This document shows, in pieces, positions 1-8,098 of a DNA stretch of 64,000 nucleotides (within the stretch, counting starts at the first letter, position 1; each line of letters starts with the position of its first letter). The notes under the pieces were generated by a model, which did not search any database, was not told the DNA's origin, and worked only from the letters and a program-made list of their open reading frames with translations. Location of the stretch: contig JANCRA010000010.1 in assembly GCA_024362935.1 (NCBI GenBank), positions 1,188,001 to 1,252,000 on the forward strand. The letters are read 5' to 3'. Made by a program: the position numbers and the translations under genes. This DNA is from Setophaga petechia. Lineage: Eukaryota > Chordata > Aves > Passeriformes > Parulidae.

Positions 1-90
1 TCTAATTGCTACACAGCACTGCGATTGTGTTAGCAGCTTGCAAAGTGCTAGAAAACAGTACTTTCCCACTCTCTTGCCTTTCCCTACACA
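1..90 (+). repeat. Partial class I monomer at left edge
   Basis: The window opens inside a monomer. Its tctaattgctacac start, the cactgcgattg and the tccctacaca end match the last third of class I, the monomer that closes every complete HOR unit. It therefore belongs to the unit preceding U1. Confidence 0.9.
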
Positions 91-121
91 TTAATACTTG
101 AAAGGAAGGCGTCTTAGACAA

Positions 122-141
122 CTTTCTTTTTCTTGTTACAG
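122..141 (+). other. Polypyrimidine tract plus CAG (splice-acceptor-like), class A example
   Basis: A pyrimidine-rich run leading to ttacag matches the general form of a eukaryotic 3' splice site. It is present in classes A, C, F, I, J and K. It is replaced by ttttacattttgcaaaac in B and E, by tatattttgcaaaac in H, and by tgtcaaaa in D, G and L. That it would ever be used is inference; no exon or transcript can be seen. Confidence 0.35.
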
Positions 142-166
142 AACACACTGCAGCCCTCTGTTCAAC

Positions 167-174
167 TTCTAGAA
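167..174. other. TTCTAGAA palindrome, class A example
   Basis: An eight-base perfect palindrome containing an XbaI site, present in classes with ttctagaac (A, E, F, J, K) and lost in those with ttctacaac (B, C, H, I). It makes a practical restriction marker for HOR register. Confidence 0.6.
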
Positions 175-376
175 CACGATAGGAGATGTTTAGTGAGCAA
201 GAAGGTTTTCTCCTTGGGAGACATAGTGAAAAAGCTATTTGCTTAGATGTAGGTGACAAGAAACACTTACTGCAGTGCATTCAAAAGCTAACTGCTACAC
301 AGCACTGGGATTGTGTTAGCAGCCTGCAAAGTGCTAGAAAACAGTACTTTCCCACTCTCTTGCCTTTCCCTTCACA

Positions 377-662
377 TTAATACTTGAAAGGAAGGCGTCT
401 TAGACAACTTTGTTTTACATTTTGCAAAACACACTGCAGCCCTCTGTGCAACTTCTACAACACGATGGAAGTTGTTTAGTGAGCAGCAACGTTTTCCCCA
501 TGCGAAACAAAGGGAAAAAGCTATTTGCTCAGATGTAGGTATCAAGAAACACTTACTGCCGTGCACTGACAAGCTAATTGCTACACAGCACTGCGATTGT
601 GTTAGCAGCTTGCAAAGTGCTAGAAAACAGTACTTTCCCACTCTCTTGCCTTTCCCTTCACA
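377..662 (+). repeat. Monomer class B (reference copy)
   Basis: Markers: ttttacattttgcaaaac in place of the pyrimidine-ttacag tract, ccctctgtgcaacttctac, cgatggaagttg, gcagcaacg, gcgaaacaaaggg, gctcagatgtaggtatc and ctgccgtgcactgac. This copy has the subvariant ccccatgcg; others have cccttgcg. Class B occurs at the second position of alpha units and again inside beta units and the right domain. Confidence 0.9.
449..474. other. Seven-base dyad with 12-base loop, class B example
   Basis: caacttc at 449-455 is the exact inverted complement of gaagttg at 468-474. The dyad is intact in B, E, H and I. It is broken on the right arm in A, C, F, J and K (ggagatg) and on the left arm in D, G and L. 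A hairpin or cruciform is possible; function is unknown. Confidence 0.55.
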
Positions 663-948
663 TTAATACTTGAAAGGAAGGCGTCTTAGACAACTTTCTT
701 TTTCTTGTTACAGAACACACTGCAGCCCTATGTTCAACTTCTACAACACGATAGGAGATGTTTAGTGAGCAAGAAGGTTTTCTCCTTGGGAGACATAGTG
801 AAAAAGCTATTTGCTTAGATGTAGGTGACAAGAAACACTTACTGCAGTGCATTCAAAAGCTAACTGCTACACAGCACTGGGATTGTGTTAGCAGCCTGCA
901 AAGTGCTAGAAAACAGTACTTTCCCACTCTCTTGCCTTTCCCTTCACA
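663..948 (+). repeat. Monomer class C (reference copy)
   Basis: Like class A, but with ccctatgttcaac and ttctacaac instead of ccctctgttcaac and ttctagaac. It occupies the third position in both alpha and beta units. Subvariants carry gcaagaagg or gcaggaagg (the latter at about 6206, 16502, 23937 and 38809), which help match duplicated blocks. The copy at 43563 has ttctagaac. Confidence 0.9.
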
Positions 949-1234
949 TTAATACTTGAAAGGAAGGCATCTTAGACAACTTTCTTTTTCTTGTGTCAAA
1001 AAACTCTGCAGCCCTCTCTGCCAGATCTACAACACGATGGAAGTTGTTTAGTGAGCAGGAAGGTTTTCTCCTTGCGAGACATAGTGAAAAAGCTATTTGC
1101 TTAGATGTAGGTGACAAGAAACACTTACTGCAGTGCACTGAAAAGCTAACTGCTCCACAGCACTAGTACTGTGTTAGCAGCTTGCAAAGTGCTAGAAAAC
1201 AGTACTTTCCCACTCTCTTGCCTTTCCCTTCACA
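949..1234 (+). repeat. Monomer class D (reference copy)
   Basis: Markers: gcatcttag, tcttgtgtcaaaaaactc in place of ttacag, tctgccagatctac (a BglII-type site), cgatggaagttg, gcaggaagg, cttgcgagac, cactgaaaagctaactgctc and the cactagtactg variant. Fourth monomer of alpha units; also the first monomer of the 6,007-bp block in the right domain. Confidence 0.9.
1131..1140. other. CAGTGCACTG palindrome, class D example
   Basis: A ten-base perfect palindrome directly overlapping the conserved ctgcag. It occurs in D, D', E' and L. It is absent from A and C (cattca), G (cattga) and F and K (gaagtga). Confidence 0.55.
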
Positions 1235-1520
1235 TTAATACTTGAAAGGAAGGCGTCTTAGACAACTTTGTTTTACATTTTGCAAAACACACTGCAGCCC
1301 TCTGTGCAACTTCTAGAACACGATGGAAGTTGTTTAGTGAGCAGCAACGTTTTCCCCTTGCGAGACATTGTGAAAAAGCTATTTGCTCAGATGTAGGTAT
1401 CAAGAAACACTTACTGCCGTGCACTGACAAGCTAATTGCTACACAGCACTGGGATTGTGTTAGCAGCTTGCAAAGTGCTAGAAAACAGTACTTTCCCACT
1501 CTCTTGCCTTTCCCTACACA
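1235..1520 (+). repeat. Monomer class E (reference copy)
   Basis: Its 5' half resembles class B (ttttacattttgc) but with ttctagaac, and the second half carries gcgagacattgtg, gctcagatg and cactgggattg. It ends with tccctacaca and is followed by the attatacttg form of the next monomer start. It occurs in alpha units U1, U5, U14-U16 and U18-U21 and in the right domain. U3, U7, U9, U10 and U12 carry the alternative E'. Confidence 0.88.
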
Positions 1521-1806
1521 ATTATACTTGAAAGGAAGGCGTCTTAGACAACTTTCTTTTTCTTGTTACAGAACAAACTGCAGCCCTCTGTGCAACTTCT
1601 AGAACACGATAGGAGATGTTTAGTGAGCAGGAAGGTTTTCTCCTTGGGAGACATAGTGAAAAAGTTATTTGCTTAGATGTAGGTGACAGGAAACACTTAC
1701 TGCAGTGAAGTGACAAGTTAATTGGTACACAGCACTGGGATTGTGTTAGCAGCTCTCAAAGTAATAGAAAACAGTACTTTCCCACTCTCTTGCCTTTCCC
1801 TTCACA
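1521..1806 (+). repeat. Monomer class F (reference copy)
   Basis: Starts with attatacttg rather than ttaatacttg. Other markers are ttacagaacaaactg, ctgtgcaac, gcaggaagg, aaagttatttgc, gacaggaaac, gtgaagtgacaag, ttaattggtac and ctctcaaagtaatag. It always follows E; F' (normal start, acacactg) always follows E' in alpha units. Confidence 0.88.
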
Positions 1807-2092
1807 TTAATACTTGAAAGGAAGGCATCTTAGACAACTTTCTTTTTCTTGTGTCAAAAAACTCTGCAGCCCTCTCTGCAACATCTACTACACGATGGAA
1901 GTTGTTTAGTGAGCAGGAAGGTTTTCTCCTTGCGAGACATAGTGAAAAAGCTATTTGCTTAGATGTAGGTGACAAGAAACACTTACTGCAGTGCATTGAA
2001 CAGCTAATTGCTACACAGCACTGGGATTGTGTTAGGAGCTTGCAAAGTGCTAGAAAACAGTACTTTCCCACTCTCTTGCCTTTCCCTTCACA
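1807..2092 (+). repeat. Monomer class G (reference copy)
   Basis: Shares the gcatcttag and tgtcaaaaaactc tract with D, but has ctctgcaacatctactac, cattgaacagctaattgc, cactgggattg and gttaggagcttg. Alpha-prime units carry a gtgcgagaaaac subvariant (U3, U7, U9, U10, U12); units with E and F carry gtgctagaaaac. Confidence 0.88.
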
Positions 2093-2378
2093 TTAATACT
2101 TGAAAGGAAGGCATCTTAGACAACTTTCTTTTATATTTTGCAAAACACACTGCAGCCCTCTGTGCAACTTCTACAACACGATGGAAGTTGTTTAGTGAGC
2201 AGCAACGTTTTCCCCTTGCGAAACAAAGGGAAAAAGCTATTTGCTCAGATGTAGGTATCAAGAAACACTTACTGCCGTGCACTGACAAGCTAATTGCTAC
2301 ACAGCACTGGGATTGTGTTAGCAGCTTGCAAAGTGCTAGAAAACAGTACTTTCCCACTCTCTTGCCTTTCCCTACACA
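2093..2378 (+). repeat. Monomer class H (reference copy)
   Basis: Markers: gcatcttag followed by cttttatattttgcaaaac, then class B-like gcagcaacg and gcgaaacaaaggg, cactgggattg and a tccctacaca end. Found only in alpha units. Related monomers R and T occur in the right domain. Confidence 0.88.
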
Positions 2379-2664
2379 TTAATACTTGAAAGGAAGGCGT
2401 CTTAGACAACTTTCTTTTTCTTGTTACAGAACACACTGCAGCCCTATGTTCAACTTCTACAACACGATGGAAGTTGTTTAGTGAGCAGCAACGTTTTCCC
2501 CTTGCGAGACAAAGTGAAAAAGCTATTTGCTCAGATGTAGGTATCAAGAAACACTTACTCCAGTGCACTGACAATCTAATTGCTACACAGCACTGCGATT
2601 GTGTTAGCAGCTTGCAAAGTGCTAGAAAACAGTACTTTCCCACTCTCTTGCCTTTCCCTACACA
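2379..2664 (+). repeat. Monomer class I (reference copy)
   Basis: Closes every complete HOR unit. Combines a class C-like 5' part (ttacag, ccctatgttcaac) with a class B-like body (cgatggaagttg, gcagcaacg, gcgagacaaagtg), then ttactccagtgcactgac, aatctaattgc and a tccctacaca end. U14, U18 and U19 share a private gcccagatg change. Confidence 0.9.
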
Positions 2665-2950
2665 TTAATACTTGAAAGGAAGGCGTCTTAGACAACTTTC
2701 TTTTTCTTGTTACAGAACACACTGCAGCCCTCTGTTCAACTTCTAGAACACGATAGGAGATGTTTAGTGAGCAAGAAGGTTTTCTCCTTGGGAGACATAG
2801 TGAAAAAGCTATTTGCTTAGATGTAGGTGACAAGAAACACTTACTGCAGTGCATTCAAAAGCTAACTGCTACACAGCACTGGGATTGTGTTAGCAGCCTG
2901 CAAAGTGCTAGAAAACAGTACTTTCCCACTCTCTTGCCTTTCCCTTCACA

Positions 2951-3236
2951 TTAATACTTGAAAGGAAGGCGTCTTAGACAACTTTGTTTTACATTTTGCA
3001 AAACACACTGCAGCCCTCTGTGCAACTTCTACAACACGATGGAAGTTGTTTAGTGAGCAGCAACGTTTTCCCCTTGTGAAACAAAGGGAAAAAGCTATTT
3101 GCTCAGATGTAGGTATCAAGAAACACTTACTGCCGTGCACTGACAAGCTAATTGCTACACAGCACTGCGATTGTGTTAGCAGCTTGCAAAGTGTTAGAAA
3201 ACAGTACTTACCCACTCTCTTGCCTTTCCCTTCACA
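2951..3236 (+). repeat. Monomer class B' (reference copy)
   Basis: Class B variant at position 2 of beta units: cccttgtgaaac (TG where B has CG), aaagtgttag and cagtacttaccc. It also appears in U20 and U21, where the last marker is the ordinary cagtactttccc. Confidence 0.88.
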
Positions 3237-3522
3237 TTAATACTTGAAAGGAAGGCGTCTTAGACAACTTTCTTTTTCTTGTTACAGAACACACTGCAGC
3301 CCTATGTTCAACTTCTACAACACGATAGGAGATGTTTAGTGAGCAAGAAGGTTTTCTCCTTGGGAGACATAGTGAAAAAGCTATTTGCTTAGATGTAGGT
3401 GACAAGAAACACTTACTGCAGTGCATTCAAAAGCTAACTGCTACACAGCACTGGGATTGTGTTAGCAGCCTGCAAAGTGCTAGAAAACAGTACTTTCCCA
3501 CTCTCTTGCCTTTCCCTTCACA

Positions 3523-3808
3523 TTAATACTTGAAAGGAAGGCATCTTAGACAACTTTCTTTTTCTTGTGTCAAAAAACTCTGCAGCCCTCTCTGCAACAT
3601 CTACTACACGATGGAAGTTGTTTAGTGAGCAGGAAGGTTTTCTCCTTGCGAGACATAGTGAAAAAGCTATTTGCTTAGATGTAGGTGACAAGAAACACTT
3701 ACTGCAGTGCACTGAAAAGCCAACTGCTCCACAGCACTAGTACTGTGTTAGCAGCTTGCAAAGTGCTAGAAAACAGTACTTTCCCACTCTCTTGCCTTTC
3801 CCTTCACA
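3523..3808 (+). repeat. Monomer class D' (reference copy)
   Basis: Beta-unit monomer. Its 5' two-thirds match class G (gcaacatctactac). Its 3' part is D-like (cactgaaaagc, ctccacagcactagtactg) with the private gccaactgc. It is a hybrid by composition, marking an old exchange between G and D types. Confidence 0.85.
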
Positions 3809-4380
3809 TTAATACTTGAAAGGAAGGCGTCTTAGACAACTTTGTTTTACATTTTGCAAAACACACTGCAGCCCTCTGTGCAACTTCTACAACACGATGG
3901 AAGTTGTTTAGTGAGCAGCAACGTTTTCCCCTTGCGAAACAAAGTGAAAAAGCTATTTGCTCAGATGTAGGTATCAAGAAACACTTACTGCCGTGCACTG
4001 ACAAGCTAATTGCTACACAGCACTGCGATTGTGTTAGCAGCTTGCAAAGTGCTAGAAAACAGTACTTTCCCACTCTCTTGCGTTTCCCTTCACATTAATA
4101 CTTGAAAGGAAGGCGTCTTAGACAACTTTCTTTTTCTTGTTACAGACCACACTGCAGCCCTCTGTTCAACTTCTAGAACACGATAGGAGATGTTTAGTGA
4201 GCAAGAAGGTTTTCTCCTTGGGAGACATAGTGAAAAAGCTATTTGCTTAGATGTAGGTGACAAGAAACACTTACTGCAGTGAAGTGACAAGTTAATTGGT
4301 ACACAGCACTGGGATTGTGTTAGCAGCTCTCAAAGTGCTAGAAAACAGTACTTTCCCACTCTCTTGCCTTTCCCTTCACA
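3809..4380 (+). repeat. B''-J dimer specific to 10-mer beta units
   Basis: Two monomers present in U2 and U6 but absent from the 8-mer beta units. B'' (3809-4094) has gcgaaacaaagtg and a private ttgcgtttccc near its 3' end. J (4095-4380) has ttacagaccacac, ctgttcaacttctag, gaagtgacaag and ctctcaaagtgctag. Related forms reappear in the right domain (B'' at 56148; J-like at 53001 and 57292). Confidence 0.85.
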
Positions 4381-4666
4381 TTAATACTTGAAAGGAAGGC
4401 GTCTTAGACAACTTTGTTTTACATTTTGCAAAACACACTGCAGCCCTCTGTGCAACTTCTACAACACGATGGAAGTTGTTTAGTGAGCAGCAACGTTTTC
4501 CCCTTGCGAAACAAAGGGAAAAAGCTATTTGCTCAGATGTAGGTATCAAGAAACACTTACTGCCGTGCACTGACAAGCTAATTGCTACACAGCACTGCGA
4601 TTGTGTTAGCAGCTTGCAAAGTGCTAGAAAACAGTACTTTCCCACTCTCTTGCCTTTCCCTTCACA

Positions 4667-4952
4667 TTAATACTTGAAAGGAAGGCGTCTTAGACAACTT
4701 TCTTTTTCTTGTTACAGAACACACTGCAGCCCTATGTTCAACTTCTAGAACACGATAGGAGATGTTTAGTGAGCAAGAAGGTTTTCTCCTTGGGAGACAT
4801 AGTGAAAAAGCTATTTGCTTAGATGTAGGTGACAAGAAACACTTACTGCAGTGAAGTGACAAGTTAATTGGTACACAGCACTGGGATTGTGTTAGCAGCT
4901 CTCAAAGTGATTGAAAACAGTACTTTCCCACTCTCTTGCCTTTCCCTTCACA
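4667..4952 (+). repeat. Monomer class K (reference copy)
   Basis: Resembles A and C at the 5' end (ccctatgttcaac with ttctagaac) and F at the 3' end (gaagtgacaag, ttaattggtac), with ctctcaaagtgattg. Found in U2, U4 and U6. In U8, U11, U13 and U17 it is replaced by K', which is F'-like with ctctcaaagtgatag. Confidence 0.85.
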
Positions 4953-5238
4953 TTAATACTTGAAAGGAAGGCGTCTTAGACAACTTTCTTTTTCTTGTGT
5001 CAAAAAACTCTGCAGCCCTCTCTGCAACATCTACAACACGATGGAAGTTGTTTAGTGAGCAGGAAGGTTTTCTCCTTGCGAGACATAGTGAAAAAGCTAT
5101 TTGCTTAGATGGAGGTGACAAGAGACACTTACTGCAGTGCACTGAACAGCTAACTGCTCCACAGCACTAGTACTGTGTTAGCAGCTTGCAAAGTGCTAGA
5201 AAACAGTACTTTCCCACTCTCTTGCCTTTCCCTTCACA
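4953..5238 (+). repeat. Monomer class L (reference copy)
   Basis: Markers: gcgtcttag with tgtcaaaaaactc, gcaacatctacaac, gatggaggtgac, aagagacac, actgaacagctaactgctc and cactagtactg. It precedes I in beta units and in hybrid U15. A relative, L' (aacacctactgccg, gaacatctaac), occurs at 52429, 56720 and their copies. Confidence 0.86.
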
Positions 5239-5524
5239 TTAATACTTGAAAGGAAGGCGTCTTAGACAACTTTCTTTTTCTTGTTACAGAACACACTGCA
5301 GCCCTATGTTCAACTTCTACAACACGATGGAAGTTGTTTAGTGAGCAGCAACGTTTTCCCCTTGCGAGACAAAGTGAAAAAGCTATTTGCTCAGATGTAG
5401 GTATCAAGAAACACTTACTCCAGTGCACTGACAATCTAATTGCTACACAGCACTGCGATTGTGTTAGCAGCTTGCAAAGTGCTAGAAAACAGTACTTTCC
5501 CACTCTCTTGCCTTTCCCTACACA

Positions 5525-8098
5525 TTAATACTTGAAAGGAAGGCGTCTTAGACAACTTTCTTTTTCTTGTTACAGAACACACTGCAGCCCTCTGTTCAAC
5601 TTCTAGAACACGATAGGAGATGTTTAGTGAGCAAGAAGGTTTTCTCCTTGGGAGACATAGTGAAAAAGCTATTTGCTTAGATGTAGGTGACAAGAAACAC
5701 TTACTGCAGTGCATTCAAAAGCTAACTGCTACACAGCACTGGGATTGTGTTAGCAGCCTGCAAAGTGCTAGAAAACAGTACTTTCCCACTCTCTTGCCTT
5801 TCCCTTCACATTAATACTTGAAAGGAAGGCGTCTTAGACAACTTTGTTTTACATTTTGCAAAACACACTGCAGCCCTCTGTGCAACTTCTACAACACGAT
5901 GGAAGTTGTTTAGTGAGCAGCAACGTTTTCCCCATGCGAAACAAAGGGAAAAAGCTATTTGCTCAGATGTAGGTATCAAGAAACACTTACTGCCGTGCAC
6001 TGACAAGCTAATTGCTACACAGCACTGCGATTGTGTTAGCAGCTTGCAAAGTGCTAGAAAACAGTACTTTCCCACTCTCTTGCCTTTCCCTTCACATTAA
6101 TACTTGAAAGGAAGGCGTCTTAGACAACTTTCTTTTTCTTGTTACAGAACACACTGCAGCCCTATGTTCAACTTCTACAACACGATAGGAGATGTTTAGT
6201 GAGCAGGAAGGTTTTCTCCTTGGGAGACATAGTGAAAAAGCTATTTGCTTAGATGTAGGTGACAAGAAACACTTACTGCAGTGCATTCAAAAGCTAACTG
6301 CTACACAGCACTGGGATTGTGTTAGCAGCCTGCAAAGTGCTAGAAAACAGTACTTTCCCACTCTCTTGCCTTTCCCTTCACATTAATACTTGAAAGGAAG
6401 GCATCTTAGACAACTTTCTTTTTCTTGTGTCAAAAAACTCTGCAGCCCTCTCTGCCAGATCTACAACACGATGGAAGTTGTTTAGTGAGCAGGAAGGTTT
6501 TCTCCTTGCGAGACATAGTGAAAAAGCTATTTGCTTAGATGTAGGTGACAAGAAACACTTACTGCAGTGCACTGAAAAGCTAACTGCTCCACAGCACTAG
6601 TACTGTGTTAGCAGCTTGCAAAGTGCTAGAAAACAGTACTTTCCCACTCTCTTGCCTTTCCCTTCACATTAATACTTGAAAGGAAGGCGTCTTAGACAAC
6701 TTTGTTTTACATTTTGCAAAACACACTGCAGCCCTCTGTGCAACTTCTAGAACACGATGGAAGTTGTTTAGTGAGCAGGAAGGTTTTCTCCTTGCGAGAC
6801 ATAGTGAAAAAGCTATTTGCTTAGATGTAGGTGACAAGAAACACTTACTGCAGTGCACTGAACAGCTAATTGCTACACAGAACTGGGATTGTGTTAGCAG
6901 CTCTCAAAGTGCTAGAAAACAGTACTTTCCCACTCTCTTGCCTTTCCCTTCACATTAATACTTGAAAGGAAGGCGTCTTAGACAACTTTCTTTTTCTTGT
7001 TACAGAACACACTGCAGCCCTCTGTGCAACTTCTAGAACACGATAGGAGATGTTTAGTGAGCAGGAAGGTTTTCTCCTTGGGAGACATAGTGAAAAAGTT
7101 ATTTGCTTAGATGTAGGTGACAGGAAACACTTACTGCAGTGAAGTGACAAGTTAATTGGTACACAGCACTGGGATTGTGTTAGCAGCTCTCAAAGTAATA
7201 GAAAACAGTACTTTCCCACTCTCTTGCCTTTCCCTTCACATTAATACTTGAAAGGAAGGCATCTTAGACAACTTTCTTTTTCTTGTGTCAAAAAACTCTG
7301 CAGCCCTCTCTGCAACATCTACTACACGATGGAAGTTGTTTAGTGAGCAGGAAGGTTTTCTCCTTGCGAGACATAGTGAAAAAGCTATTTGCTTAGATGT
7401 AGGTGACAAGAAACACTTACTGCAGTGCATTGAACAGCTAATTGCTACACAGCACTGGGATTGTGTTAGGAGCTTGCAAAGTGCGAGAAAACAGTACTTT
7501 CCCACTCTCTTGCCTTTCCCTTCACATTAATACTTGAAAGGAAGGCATCTTAGACAACTTTCTTTTATATTTTGCAAAACACACTGCAGCCCTCTGTGCA
7601 ACTTCTACAACACGATGGAAGTTGTTTAGTGAGCAGCAACGTTTTCCCCTTGCGAAACAAAGGGAAAAAGCTATTTGCTCAGATGTAGGTATCAAGAAAC
7701 ACTTACTGCCGTGCACTGACAAGCTAATTGCTACACAGCACTGGGATTGTGTTAGCAGCTTGCAAAGTGCTAGAAAACAGTACTTTCCCACTCTCTTGCC
7801 TTTCCCTACACATTAATACTTGAAAGGAAGGCGTCTTAGACAACTTTCTTTTTCTTGTTACAGAACACACTGCAGCCCTATGTTCAACTTCTACAACACG
7901 ATGGAAGTTGTTTAGTGAGCAGCAACGTTTTCCCCTTGCGAGACAAAGTGAAAAAGCTATTTGCTCAGATGTAGGTATCAAGAAACACTTACTCCAGTGC
8001 ACTGACAATCTAATTGCTACACAGCACTGCGATTGTGTTAGCAGCTTGCAAAGTGCTAGAAAACAGTACTTTCCCACTCTCTTGCCTTTCCCTACACA
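5525..8098 (+). repeat. HOR unit U3, alpha-prime 9-mer
   Basis: Order A B C D E' F' G H I. C has the gcaggaagg subvariant and G has gtgcgagaaaac. It matches U7 and U10 at all of these markers. Confidence 0.92.
6669..7240 (+). repeat. E'-F' dimer of alpha-prime units
   Basis: Alternative to E-F at the same unit positions. E' shares the E start (ttttacattttgc, ttctagaac) but switches to gcaggaagg, gcgagacatagtg, cactgaacagctaattgc, cagaactggg and agctctcaaag. F' begins with the ordinary ttaatacttg and has acacactg. Present in U3, U7, U9, U10 and U12. Confidence 0.86.

Larger units (their letters stand above)
91..376 (+). repeat. Monomer class A (reference copy)
   Basis: First monomer of every HOR unit in the left domain. 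Markers: gcgtcttag, pyrimidine tract then ttacag, ccctctgttcaac, ttctagaac, cgataggagatg, gcaagaagg, cttgggagac, a cattcaaaagc segment and agcctgcaaag. It contains only two CpGs. Class A is the most conserved class across the window and makes a convenient unit boundary marker. Confidence 0.92.
91..2664 (+). repeat. HOR unit U1, alpha 9-mer
   Basis: Order A B C D E F G H I, nine monomers of 286 bp (2,574 bp). B carries the ccccatgcg subvariant. Its closest counterpart is U5, 10,296 bp downstream, differing visibly in that B marker. Confidence 0.92.
2665..5524 (+). repeat. HOR unit U2, beta 10-mer
   Basis: Order A B' C D' B'' J B K L I (2,860 bp). Only this unit and U6 keep the B''-J dimer. 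It shares A, C and I with alpha units. Confidence 0.92.

Noticed and set aside
1851..2096. Plus-strand 64-90 codon reading frames, one per monomer
   Set aside because: Same repeat artefact on the other strand; length varies with single-base class markers, and there is no recognisable domain.
2093..2140. TATA-like cttttatatttt in class H as a promoter
   Set aside because: It is the class-specific form of a variable tract also seen as ttttacatttt; no downstream gene or other promoter element accompanies it.
2290..2643. Minus-strand reading frames of 64-117 codons recurring in nearly every monomer, with a recurrent cysteine- and lysine-rich product
   Set aside because: They arise because each 286-bp monomer happens to have few stops on that strand. 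286 is not a multiple of three, so the frame shifts at each monomer. The longest simply read through where tacaca replaces ttcaca and removes a stop. Substitutions between classes change residues and stops freely, and no promoter, start context or known domain is seen.
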